DNA of 64,000 nucleotides, from positions 310,001-374,000 of the forward strand of contig NZ_JACEFT010000001.1 of the NCBI RefSeq assembly GCF_013697085.1. The letters run 5' to 3'. Positions 1-7,808 of the stretch are shown in pieces (the stretch's first letter is position 1; every line of letters starts with the position of its first letter). The DNA comes from Billgrantia kenyensis (GTDB lineage: Bacteria; Pseudomonadota; Gammaproteobacteria; Pseudomonadales; Halomonadaceae). The notes below the pieces were generated by a model. It saw nothing but the letters and a program-made list of their open reading frames with translations. It ran no database searches and was not told the origin of the DNA. Made by a program: the position numbers and the translations under genes.

Positions 1-888
1 GACGTCGCCCTTGCCGAAACGACTGCGATCCTTGCTGGTCTGGGCCACGATACCGTAGTTGACCCAGTCGATGATCGATGAGCCCATGCCGGGAATGGCG
101 CCGATCACCACGCCAATCACGCTGTGGCGAATCACCAGCCACTTGTGCCTGAGCGTATCGCGCACCCCGTGTATCCAGCCGTGGCCGAGGCCGCGAGCCC
201 GCTCGGCGATGGCACCGCCACGCGCCAGCAGGTCGACGATCTCAGGCAGCGCAAAGAGCCCCAGCGCCACGATGACCAGCGACAGCCCGTCGTAGAGGTA
301 GAGAAAGTCCCCCGCGAAGCGATATTCCGCCGCCACCGGTGCGCCGCCGATGGTGCCGATGGCCAGGCCCGCGACTGCCGCCAGCATGCCCTTGAGCGGG
401 CGATTACCCGACAGTACCCCGATGATGGACAGCCCCAGCAGGGTCAGCATGAACAGCTCGGGAGAACCGAAGGCGAGAATCAGCGGGCGCGCGAAGGGCA
501 CCACGGCGGAAAGCGCCAGTGCTCCGATCAGGCCACCGATCAGCGACGCCGTGAAGGCCGCTCCCAGCGCCCTGGCGGCCTCGCCTCGGCGGGCCATCGG
601 ATAGCCATCCATGATGGTGGCCTGAGAGCCGGAAGAGCCGGGAATGCCCATCAGTACCGAGGGAAAGGTGTCGGCGCTGGGCACCGCTGCCGCAATACCG
701 ATCAGCAGGGCCACCCCGGCGTAGGCATCCATGCCGAACAGGAACGGCAGTACCAGCGCCATTCCCATCAGCCCACCCAACCCCGGCAGAATTCCCACCG
801 CAATACCGATCGCCACCCCGGAAAAGAGCATCAACAGACGAAAGGGGTCTAGCAGTATCCAGAACGCATCGACGAACGCATCCAGCAT
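1..888 (-). CDS. tctA: Tripartite tricarboxylate transporter permease TctA (partial, C-terminus outside window)
   Basis: This is the large membrane subunit of a TTT-family secondary transporter, which works with the periplasmic binding protein TctC. The frame is open for 296 codons from the ATG at 888 to the window edge. The translation starts MLDAFVDAFW and carries the family's glycine-rich segments, including GILPGLGG near residue 30, GIPGSSGSQA near residue 75 and GAIPGMGSSIIDW near residue 265. TctA proteins are usually about 500 residues, so roughly 200 are missing. A GAGGTG ribosome site lies just before the ATG. tctC ends only 73 bases upstream on the same strand. No tctB gene for the small membrane subunit lies between them. 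Substrate is unknown; the family carries citrate, other carboxylates and aromatic acids. Confidence 0.93.
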   Translation of the reverse strand, partial: MLDAFVDAFWILLDPFRLLMLFSGVAIGIAVGILPGLGGLMGMALVLPFLFGMDAYAGVALLIGIAAAVPSADTFPSVLMGIPGSSGSQATIMDGYPMARRGEAARALGAAFTASLIGGLIGALALSAVVPFARPLILAFGSPELFMLTLLGLSIIGVLSGNRPLKGMLAAVAGLAIGTIGGAPVAAEYRFAGDFLYLYDGLSLVIVALGLFALPEIVDLLARGGAIAERARGLGHGWIHGVRDTLRHKWLVIRHSVIGVVIGAIPGMGSSIIDWVNYGIVAQTSKDRSRFGKGDV

Positions 889-961
889 GAGCACCTCATG
901 TCAAAGCCCGTGCACGTGACGAGCCACCCGAAGCACCGGGGGCTCGTCACGTGTCGGCATC

Positions 962-2053
962 TCAGTCGAACTCGGTGCCGAAGCGCTCGTTCAGCATATC
1001 GCGCAGGTAGTCGAGAACCTCCGGTGAAGCAGCGTCCATCGAAGCCTTGATCTGTCCCAGGTCGTCACCCCACATGATCTCGTAGCCCTCGAGGATGTTG
1101 GCGCTGGCTTCCTGGAACTCCGGGTCGTTGATCATGGCCTCGACCCCCTCCTGCAGGGCCGCCATCGCCTCGTCGGGGATATCGCCATGCACCCAGACGG
1201 TACCGCGGGTGTTCTGAACCAGCGGCACGGTGACCTTGAAGGCCTCCCAGATGGTGCCGGAAGGCATCTCGCCGTGGATCTGCTCGTAGAGCTCTGGGGC
1301 GGTGATCATGTCCGGTACGGCAGGGTCGCGCTGCGGATTGCCCTCGCCATCGATGAAGCCGATGGCATAGAGCGGCATGGCCACCCCCTCGTCCACCAGC
1401 GGCTGTACACTGTTGAGATAAGCCGGCGTGCTCTGTGTGTTGATCATCAATTCGCCACGCTCGAAGGCGATACGCGTATCGCCGCGGCCGCTGTAGCCGG
1501 GTACCGCGCGGTAATTCAGCTCGAACATCTCCAGCGCCACCAGCGATTCGAGCAGGCCCACGGGATCGGTGATGCCCTTGGTCAACCGACCTTGCGCTTC
1601 GAGCAGGTCGGCGGGGTCGTCGATGCCCGCCTGGGTGGAGATGGCCGTCACGTGCCCCATGGGCGCAGCCACCACCGGCTCCAGCTCGTCGAGATCTAGC
1701 CTTAGTCCCTGCAGGCCGAGGAAGGCACGCAGGTTAAGGTGGCCCGAGGCGGTCATCAGCGTGAGGCCGTCATGGTCGACCCGCTCGGCGAATTCGTTGC
1801 TGCCCAACAGGCCGCCGGCACCGGTGACGTTCTCGGAAACGATGGTGGGGCTGCCAGGGATGTGGCGACCCAGATGCTGGCTGATCAGCCGGCCGAAGGT
1901 ATCCGTCCCGCCACCCGGCGAGAAGGGGATGATCATGCGGATGGTTTGACCAGCGTAGTAGTCGTCGGCGTGGGCGGCAGGAAGCATGACGCTGGCGCCA
2001 AGGACCAGGCCAGTCGCGATGGCGGCAATCTTGTTATAAGTTGTGCGGGGCAT
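962..2053 (-). CDS. tctC: TctC/BugT-type periplasmic substrate-binding protein
   Basis: Extracytoplasmic solute receptor of a tripartite tricarboxylate transporter. The mature protein begins at about ADDYYAGQTIRMIIPFSPGG, and the GGGTDTFGR stretch that follows is the typical Bug/TctC ligand-site loop. A signal peptide with a hydrophobic core and an AHA cleavage site occupies roughly residues 1-30. The frame extends upstream to 2104, but I chose the ATG at 2053 (MPRTTYNK) because GGAG sits six bases before it and the extension adds no signal-peptide character. The length of 363 residues is slightly above the usual 320-340. tctA follows downstream, so the two are probably one operon. The sigma-54 activator gene ends 91 bases upstream on the same strand and may or may not act on this operon. 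The ligand cannot be read from sequence. Confidence 0.9.
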   Translation of the reverse strand: MPRTTYNKIAAIATGLVLGASVMLPAAHADDYYAGQTIRMIIPFSPGGGTDTFGRLISQHLGRHIPGSPTIVSENVTGAGGLLGSNEFAERVDHDGLTLMTASGHLNLRAFLGLQGLRLDLDELEPVVAAPMGHVTAISTQAGIDDPADLLEAQGRLTKGITDPVGLLESLVALEMFELNYRAVPGYSGRGDTRIAFERGELMINTQSTPAYLNSVQPLVDEGVAMPLYAIGFIDGEGNPQRDPAVPDMITAPELYEQIHGEMPSGTIWEAFKVTVPLVQNTRGTVWVHGDIPDEAMAALQEGVEAMINDPEFQEASANILEGYEIMWGDDLGQIKASMDAASPEVLDYLRDMLNERFGTEFD

Positions 2054-2144
2054 GGGTAGCTCCAAGGTCGAAACGGAACGGAGGGTGTTGCTCACCCAAA
2101 CCACTATAGTCAGTGTTCCTGCTGACGACCTCGTGACATCGGGC

Positions 2145-3563
2145 TCAATCGGCCCGGCGCTCGATCCTGAGCCCGTGCCGCTTGAGCTTGCGCACCACGC
2201 TGGGCTGGCTGATCCACAGCCGCTCGGCGATGGCGTAGGTACTTGGCAGCTCCTGGCACAGCGCCGCGAGCACCTCGCATTCGACCCGCGCCAGGTAGGC
2301 GGCCAACCCCTCCTCGGCGACCATGGATGGCGGAATGGCAGGCGTAACGGCGGACGTCATCGCCGGCGGCGCGCCATCCCCCCGAGTCGGTGACTGGATC
2401 AGCTCGTCCGGACTCGACAGCCAGGCGCGCTCCAGCCAGTTCTCCAGTTCGCGCACATTGCCCGGCCAGTCGCTCCCCATCAGCTCGGACCAAACGCTGC
2501 CGTGCAGCAGCTTGTGCTGCCCGTAGCGCTGATTGAGTCGCTCGAGACACGCCTCGGCCAGCGCAGGTATATCCTCGCGGCGCTCACGCAGCGGCGGGAT
2601 GGTGGCCGGAATGACGTTGAGCCGATAGTAGAGGTCGAGGCGGAAGCCTCCGCTCTCCACGCGCCTTGCCAGGTCCTGGTTGGTCGCCACCACCAGGCGG
2701 AAGTCGACCCGCCGGGGGCGGGTATCGCCCAGGCGCAACACGCTGCCATCCTGGATCACCTTGAGCAGCTTGGTCTGCATCGGCAGCGGCAGCTCACCGA
2801 TCTCGTCGAGGAACAGGGTGCCACCCTCGGCCTGCTCCAGCAGCCCTGCCTTGCCCTGACGTGCTGCGCCGCTGAAGGCACCCGGCTGATAGCCGAACAT
2901 CTCCGACTCGAACAGGTTTTCGGGGATCGCCGCACAGTTGACCTCGATGAACGGCCCCTGCCGCCGCCGGCTCCAGCGATGCAGCTGTTTGGCGAAGGCG
3001 CTCTTGCCGACTCCCGATTCGCCGAGCAGCAGTACCGTGGCGTCGGAGGGCGCCACCCGCTTGAGCAGCAGGGCCAGCTCCCGCATCAGGTCGCTGCGGA
3101 TTTCGAGGCTGCCCATCGCCTCGTCCAGTTGGCCATCCTCGTGGCCAGCTCCGGCCCCGCTGCGCTTGAGGTGTTCGCTGAAGCGCTTCTGCAGCAGCGC
3201 ATACTCGTCCTGCAGCAGCTGCAGATCGGTCAGGTCCCGGGAGCGGCTGACGATGCGCTCGAGCCTGCCGTCGACATGCACCGGGTGCGCCTCGGCGATC
3301 ACTCGCCGGCCGGTTCCCGTCACCTGCATCAGTTGCACCGGCCTGCCGGTGCGGATCACCTCCAGGCTGATGGAGGGCCTGAGCACGCCCTGCGCCTCCA
3401 GCTCCTGCACCGTGCTGCCGACCAGCTGCTCCCGCGGCAGGCCGTAGACCGCCGCCGCCCCCGGACTGACGTCGAGCACCCGGCCGTCACCGTCGACGAT
3501 GAAGAAGTGGTCGCTGGCCGTCTCGACGATGGTGCTCACCACCGCGCGGTCGATGTCGCTCAT
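2145..3563 (-). CDS. PAS-AAA-HTH sigma-54-dependent transcriptional activator
   Basis: Bacterial enhancer-binding protein, 472 residues. A PAS sensor domain covers about residues 8-110, followed by a linker to about 150. The AAA+ domain runs from about 155 to 385, with Walker A GESGVGKS at 181-188, Walker [12 protein letters not shown] at 247-257 and [10 protein letters not shown] near 364-373. The sigma-54 contact loop reads GAFSGA at 228-233 instead of GAFTGA. The C-terminal helix-turn-helix (about 443-465, [19 protein letters not shown]) resembles the TyrR type. The gene is transcribed away from the guanidinobutyrase operon. The shared intergenic region holds a -24/-12 promoter and three upstream palindromes, so the operon is its likely target. 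The PAS ligand is unknown; arginine, 2-ketoarginine or 4-guanidinobutyrate are reasonable guesses from context. Confidence 0.93.
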   Translation of the reverse strand: MSDIDRAVVSTIVETASDHFFIVDGDGRVLDVSPGAAAVYGLPREQLVGSTVQELEAQGVLRPSISLEVIRTGRPVQLMQVTGTGRRVIAEAHPVHVDGRLERIVSRSRDLTDLQLLQDEYALLQKRFSEHLKRSGAGAGHEDGQLDEAMGSLEIRSDLMRELALLLKRVAPSDATVLLLGESGVGKSAFAKQLHRWSRRRQGPFIEVNCAAIPENLFESEMFGYQPGAFSGAARQGKAGLLEQAEGGTLFLDEIGELPLPMQTKLLKVIQDGSVLRLGDTRPRRVDFRLVVATNQDLARRVESGGFRLDLYYRLNVIPATIPPLRERREDIPALAEACLERLNQRYGQHKLLHGSVWSELMGSDWPGNVRELENWLERAWLSSPDELIQSPTRGDGAPPAMTSAVTPAIPPSMVAEEGLAAYLARVECEVLAALCQELPSTYAIAERLWISQPSVVRKLKRHGLRIERRAD

Positions 3564-3576
3564 CAGGTACCCAGCC

Positions 3577-3643
3577 GATGCATGAATGAATCAAGATGCA
3601 TTATTGCATCACTGATGCCCCACTGACGATTCGAATTTGCATC
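3577..3643. promoter_or_regulatory. Three imperfect 16-bp palindromes, probable upstream activating sites for the sigma-54 activator
   Basis: Three copies of a GATGCA-N4-TGCATC element occur at 3577-3592 (GATGCATGAATGAATC), 3595-3610 (GATGCATTATTGCATC, a perfect palindrome) and 3628-3643 (GATTCGAATTTGCATC). Start-to-start distances are 18 and 33 bases. They lie about 60-130 bases upstream of the predicted start of the +strand operon, the usual location of enhancer sites for sigma-54 activators, and directly before the activator's own start codon. Binding by the adjacent activator is inferred. Confidence 0.7.
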
Positions 3644-3682
3644 ACATGCCCTGACAAGCCCCGTGACGCCGCGGTCTTCGGC

Positions 3683-3699
3683 TGGCACGAAACCTGCTA
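3683..3699 (+). promoter_or_regulatory. Sigma-54 (-24/-12) promoter of the guanidinobutyrase operon
   Basis: The sequence TGGCACGAAACCTGCTA contains GG at 3684-3685 and GC at 3696-3697 separated by exactly ten bases, as required for RpoN promoters. It matches the TGGCACG-N4-TTGC consensus with one mismatch. Transcription would begin near 3708, leaving a leader of about 37 bases before the ATG at 3745. The divergent sigma-54 activator next door supports the call. Confidence 0.8.
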
Positions 3700-3744
3700 G
3701 ACCTGAGTACTGAGAGAACAACCCCTGCAGACCAGGAGCCCAGC

Positions 3745-4695
3745 ATGGCCGACTTCAACCAGCCGCTAGGCGGCAACGAGATGCCCCGCTTCGGCGGCCC
3801 CGCCACCATGATGCGCCTGCCCACCCAGCCGACCGCCGCGGAGCTGGACGTGGCCTTCATCGGCGTACCGCTGGACATCGCCACGTCGAATCGCCCCGGT
3901 ACACGCCTGGGGCCGCGCCAGATCCGCGACGAGTCGCGCATGCTGCGCCCCTACAACATGGCCACCCGTGCCGCGCCCTTCGACAGCCTGCAGGTGGCCG
4001 ACATCGGCGACGTGCCGATCAACACCTTTCACCTGCCCAAGACCGTGGACATCATCAGCGCCTTCTATGACGAGGTGCTCTCACACGGCTGCATTCCGCT
4101 GACCCTGGGCGGAGATCATCTCATCACCCTGCCGATCCTGCGCACCATCGCCAAGAAGCACGGCCCGGTGGGGCTGATCCACATCGATGCCCATGCCGAC
4201 GTCAACGAGCACATGTTCGGCGAGCCCATCGCTCACGGCACGCCGTTTCGTCGCGCCCAGGAAGAGGGCCTTCTGGCCCAGGGCAAGGTGGTCCAGATCG
4301 GTCTGCGCGGGACCGGCTACGCCGCCGAGGACTTCGACTGGTGTCGCCAGCAGGGCTTCCGCGTGGTCACCGCCGAGGAGTGCTGGTATCGCTCGCTGGC
4401 CCCGCTGATGGCCGAGGTACGCAGCCAGATGGGCGATACCCCCGTTTACATCAGCTTCGACATCGACGGCCTCGACCCCTCCGTCGCTCCCGGTACCGGC
4501 ACCGTGGAGATGGGCGGCCTGACCTCGGCCCAGGGCCTCGAGATCGTGCGCGGTGCCGCCGGCCTCAATATCGTCGGTGGCGACCTGGTCGAGGTCTCGC
4601 CGCCCTACGACCCCAGCGGCAACACGGCGCTGATGGGTGCCACCCTGCTCTACGAAATGCTGTGCGCCCTGCCTGGCGTGATGCGCCGCGACTGA
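3745..4695 (+). CDS. gbuA: Guanidinobutyrase (agmatinase/ureohydrolase family)
   Basis: Dinuclear manganese ureohydrolase, 316 residues. Metal-binding motifs are GGDH at 122-125, DAHAD at 148-152 and DIDGLDP beginning at 239. The N-terminus (QPLGGNEMPRFGG) and SNRPGTRLGPRQIR segment resemble Pseudomonas guanidinobutyrase and guanidinopropionase more than SpeB agmatinase. The predicted reaction is 4-guanidinobutyrate + water to 4-aminobutyrate + urea. This is the last step of the arginine transaminase pathway, whose decarboxylase and aldehyde dehydrogenase steps are encoded just downstream. It is the first gene of the operon behind the sigma-54 promoter. The order of enzymes supports guanidinobutyrate over agmatine as substrate, but the two cannot be separated by sequence alone. 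Confidence 0.87.
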   Translation: MADFNQPLGGNEMPRFGGPATMMRLPTQPTAAELDVAFIGVPLDIATSNRPGTRLGPRQIRDESRMLRPYNMATRAAPFDSLQVADIGDVPINTFHLPKTVDIISAFYDEVLSHGCIPLTLGGDHLITLPILRTIAKKHGPVGLIHIDAHADVNEHMFGEPIAHGTPFRRAQEEGLLAQGKVVQIGLRGTGYAAEDFDWCRQQGFRVVTAEECWYRSLAPLMAEVRSQMGDTPVYISFDIDGLDPSVAPGTGTVEMGGLTSAQGLEIVRGAAGLNIVGGDLVEVSPPYDPSGNTALMGATLLYEMLCALPGVMRRD

Positions 4696-4759
4696 CACGA
4701 ACGCACTGCGACTGCAGACCCACTTCCTGACCTACAATGACAAGCCAAGGAATACGCGT

Positions 4760-6142
4760 ATGACCTCCACCGACACAACTCACCGAACCCGCGACGGAGA
4801 AGCCCCCTTCGAGCGTGGCAACCTGCTCAAGTTCCTGATCCCCTCTGCCATCGGGGTCGGGCTGTTCCTGGTCCCCTTCCAGATCGGCGACACCATCAAC
4901 ATCGGCATGGGCTTCATGGCCGATGGTCTCAAGGCGCTGCTCGACGGCGCCCTGCCGGCCATTGCCGTCATCGTGCTGGTGCTCTCGGTGGTGGCGACGA
5001 GCTGGATCAAGCTCACCCATCCTCGCTGGGCCGAGCAGGGCGTGCTGCGCGACATGTTCCACGTCGGTCCGGTGTGGTTCGGCATGCGCCTCCTGGGGGC
5101 GGCCTTCGCTCTGATGACCTTCTTCCAGTTCGGGCCGGAATTCGTCACCGCCTCCTTCACCGGCGGCGTGATGCTCAACGACCTGGCGCCGGTACTGCTG
5201 ACCTTTTTCTTCTTCGCCGCCCTGCTGCTGCCGTTCCTGGTCGAGTTCGGCTTCATGGAATTCATCGGCAGCCTGGTGCGCAAGCCGTTCCGGGTGATCT
5301 TCAACCTGCCCGGCCGCAGCGCCATCGATGCCACCGCCTCGTGGATGGGCTCCGGCACCGTGGGCGTGCTGATCACCACCCAGCAGTACGAGAAGGGCTT
5401 CTACAATCGCCGCGAGGCCTCGGTGATCGCGACCAACTTCTCCATCGTCTCGATCGCCTTCAGCCTGCTGATCACCAGCTTCGTCGATCTCAACCACATG
5501 TTCATCCAGTTCTACTTCACGGTGGTGGTGGCCGGCCTGATCGCGGCGGTGATCGTGCCGCGCCTGCCGCCGCTGTCACGCAAGCCCGATACCTACTACG
5601 AGCCGGTAGGTTGCCAGCTGGCCGAAAAGCGCACCGAGCAGATGGGCCTGCTGCGCTACAGCCTGACCCAGGCGGTGCGCCGCGCAGAGCACGCCCCCGG
5701 CCCCCGGGAACTGGCCCGTAACGCGCTATTCAACGTTGCCGACATTTTCCTCGCGCTGCTGCCGCTGGTATTCGCCATTGGCACCGTGGCGCTGATACTG
5801 GCCGAGTTCACCCCGCTGTTCACCTGGCTCTCCTATCCCATGGTGCCGCTGCTCGAGCTGCTGAGGATTCCCGAGGCCGAAGCGGCCGCCCCGGCCACCC
5901 TGGTGGGCTTCGCGGACATGTTCCTGCCGGCGGTACTGGCCACCAACATCGAGAGCGAGCTGACCCGCTTCGTGATTGCCTGCCTGTCCCTGACCCAGCT
6001 GATCTACATGTCCGAGATCGGTGCGCTGATCCTCAAGTCGAAGATTCCGCTCAAGCTGTGGGAGCTGATCGCGATCTTCCTGCTGCGTACCGCCGTGACG
6101 CTGCCGATCATCGCCTTCATGGCCCACACCTTCTTCTTCTGA
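4760..6142 (+). CDS. YjiH-family membrane protein (nucleoside-recognition/Gate domain), possible transporter
   Basis: Integral inner-membrane protein of 460 residues with about ten hydrophobic segments. It begins with a cytoplasmic tail (EAPFERGNLLKFLIPSAIG) typical of the YjiH family. The GRSAIDATASWMGSGTVGVL region around residue 190 is the conserved Gate-domain core, and a paralogous version occurs in the hut locus of this window. No substrate is established for the family. Its place between guanidinobutyrase and 2-ketoarginine decarboxylase, with a gap of only 10 bases to the latter, suggests movement of arginine, a guanidino acid, GABA or urea. Direction of transport is unknown. The ATG at 4760 is preceded by AAGGAA. 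Confidence 0.85.
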   Translation: MTSTDTTHRTRDGEAPFERGNLLKFLIPSAIGVGLFLVPFQIGDTINIGMGFMADGLKALLDGALPAIAVIVLVLSVVATSWIKLTHPRWAEQGVLRDMFHVGPVWFGMRLLGAAFALMTFFQFGPEFVTASFTGGVMLNDLAPVLLTFFFFAALLLPFLVEFGFMEFIGSLVRKPFRVIFNLPGRSAIDATASWMGSGTVGVLITTQQYEKGFYNRREASVIATNFSIVSIAFSLLITSFVDLNHMFIQFYFTVVVAGLIAAVIVPRLPPLSRKPDTYYEPVGCQLAEKRTEQMGLLRYSLTQAVRRAEHAPGPRELARNALFNVADIFLALLPLVFAIGTVALILAEFTPLFTWLSYPMVPLLELLRIPEAEAAAPATLVGFADMFLPAVLATNIESELTRFVIACLSLTQLIYMSEIGALILKSKIPLKLWELIAIFLLRTAVTLPIIAFMAHTFFF

Positions 6143-6152
6143 GGAGACGCTC

Positions 6153-7781
6153 ATGGCCACTCCCCCGATGACCTGCGCCCGGCTGCTGCTGGCGCTGCTG
6201 CAAGAGCGCTACGCCGTCGACACCGTGTTCGGCATCCCTGGCGTGCACACCGTGGCGCTCTACCGCGGCCTCGAGGGCAGCGATATCCGCCATGTCACCC
6301 CGCGCCACGAGCAGGGTGCCGGCTTCATGGCCGATGGCTACGCCCGGGCCACCGGCAGGCCCGGCGTGTGCCTGATCATCACCGGCCCCGGCATGACCAA
6401 CATTGCCACCGCCATGGGCCAGGCCCTGGCCGACTCCATCCCCATGCTGGTGATATCCAGCGTCAACCGCCGCGACACCCTGGGCCGCGGCCAGGGCAGG
6501 CTGCACGAGCTGCCCAGCCAACAGCAGCTGCTGGTCGGCGTGTCACGCTTCAGCCATACCCTGCTCGATCCGGCCGCACTTCCCGAGGTGCTGGCCCGAG
6601 CCTTCGCCGTGTTCGACGGCGAGCGTCCCGGCCCGGTGCACATCGAGATACCCATCGACCTGTTCGATGCCCCATTGGCGATGGTCGAGCTGCCGCCGCC
6701 GGCACGCCTGTTCCGCCCGGCGCCGGACCCCGAGGGGCTGGCGCTGGCCGCCGAGTGGCTGCGTGAAGCAAAGCGCCCGCTGGTGCTGCTGGGTGGCGGC
6801 TGTGCCGATGCCCCGGCTGCCGCCAGGACCCTTGTGGAACGCCTCGATGCCCCCACGGTAACGACCATCAACGCCAAGGGCGTGCTGGGTCGCGCTCACC
6901 CGCTCGACCTGGGCGCCAATGCGGCGCTGCCCGCCGTGCGCGAGCTGGCCCGGGAGGCTGACGTCATCCTCGCCGTGGGCACCGAACTCGGCGAGACCGA
7001 CTACGACGTGGTCTTCGACGACGGCTTCACACTGGGCGGCAAGTTGATCCGCATCGACCTGGACGCCCAGCAGCTGGTGCGCAACCAGCAGGTATCGCTG
7101 GGCCTGGTGGCCGATGCCGGTCGCACGCTGGCGCTGCTGGCGGAGCACTTCCCCGAGCCGCTGTCGCGCGACGGCGCCGGGCGCACCGCGGATACCCTGG
7201 TCGCGCTCGATCTGCAGCGCGCCCCCGACTTCGCTCCCTTCGTCCCCTTCTATGCCACCCTTCAGGAAACGCTGCCCGAGGCGATCCTGGTCGGCGACTC
7301 CACCGCCCCGGTCTATGCCGGCAACCACCTGGTGTCGCAGCCCGAACCGCGGCGCTACTTCAACGCCTCCACCGGCTACGGCACCCTGGGCTACGGGCTT
7401 CCCGCTGCGCTGGGGGCCCAGTTGGGTCAGTCGTCGCTTCCCGTGGTGGCACTGGTGGGCGACGGCGGCGTGATGTTTACCCTCAGCGAGCTTGCCACCG
7501 CGGTGGAAGAGTGCCTGCCGGTGGTGATCGTGGTGTGGCATAACCAGGGCTATGAGGAGATCCGTCGCTTCATGGATGCCCATGGCGTCGAGCGCCGCGG
7601 CGTCGACATACAGGCACCCGACTTCCAGGTGGTTGCCGCCGGTTTCGGCTGCCAGGCCGTGCGGGTGAGCGATCCGGCCGGCCTGGCCCAGGCACTCGCC
7701 TCGCGACCGCTCAACGCGCCCTTGCTGGTCGAAGTGAATGCCGAAGCCTGGCAGCAAGCCATCACCTGCGACCTCGACTGA
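6153..7781 (+). CDS. aruI: ThDP-dependent 5-guanidino-2-oxopentanoate (2-ketoarginine) decarboxylase
   Basis: Thiamine-diphosphate enzyme of the acetolactate synthase/pyruvate decarboxylase superfamily, 542 residues. The N-terminal Pyr domain has the catalytic glutamate in TPRHEQGAGFMADGYARATG (Glu53). The C-terminal PP domain starts its ThDP/Mg motif with GDG at 436-438 and ends it at the Asn of WHNQGYEEIRRF. By similarity to Pseudomonas AruI it should convert 2-ketoarginine to 4-guanidinobutyraldehyde. Guanidinobutyrase and an aldehyde dehydrogenase in the same operon agree with that. An arginine:pyruvate transaminase (AruH) is not in the window and would have to be encoded elsewhere. A GAGGAGACGCTC stretch precedes the ATG. 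The alternative is another 2-oxo-acid decarboxylase, but context makes AruI the best reading. Confidence 0.85.
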   Translation: MATPPMTCARLLLALLQERYAVDTVFGIPGVHTVALYRGLEGSDIRHVTPRHEQGAGFMADGYARATGRPGVCLIITGPGMTNIATAMGQALADSIPMLVISSVNRRDTLGRGQGRLHELPSQQQLLVGVSRFSHTLLDPAALPEVLARAFAVFDGERPGPVHIEIPIDLFDAPLAMVELPPPARLFRPAPDPEGLALAAEWLREAKRPLVLLGGGCADAPAAARTLVERLDAPTVTTINAKGVLGRAHPLDLGANAALPAVRELAREADVILAVGTELGETDYDVVFDDGFTLGGKLIRIDLDAQQLVRNQQVSLGLVADAGRTLALLAEHFPEPLSRDGAGRTADTLVALDLQRAPDFAPFVPFYATLQETLPEAILVGDSTAPVYAGNHLVSQPEPRRYFNASTGYGTLGYGLPAALGAQLGQSSLPVVALVGDGGVMFTLSELATAVEECLPVVIVVWHNQGYEEIRRFMDAHGVERRGVDIQAPDFQVVAAGFGCQAVRVSDPAGLAQALASRPLNAPLLVEVNAEAWQQAITCDLD

Positions 7782-7808
7782 CGATCATCACTGACAGAGA
7801 GAAGCGCC

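Noticed and set aside
2083..2097. GGGTG/CACCC hairpin upstream of tctC as a terminator
   Set aside because: Only five base pairs and no T-run; too weak to call.
2054..2144. A second sigma-54 promoter before tctC
   Set aside because: The best GG...GC pair has nine rather than ten bases between its elements, so the required spacing is not met.
2502..3626. A 374-codon +strand frame across the sigma-54 activator
   Set aside because: Lies antisense to a gene with full AAA+ motifs and would cross the regulatory region.
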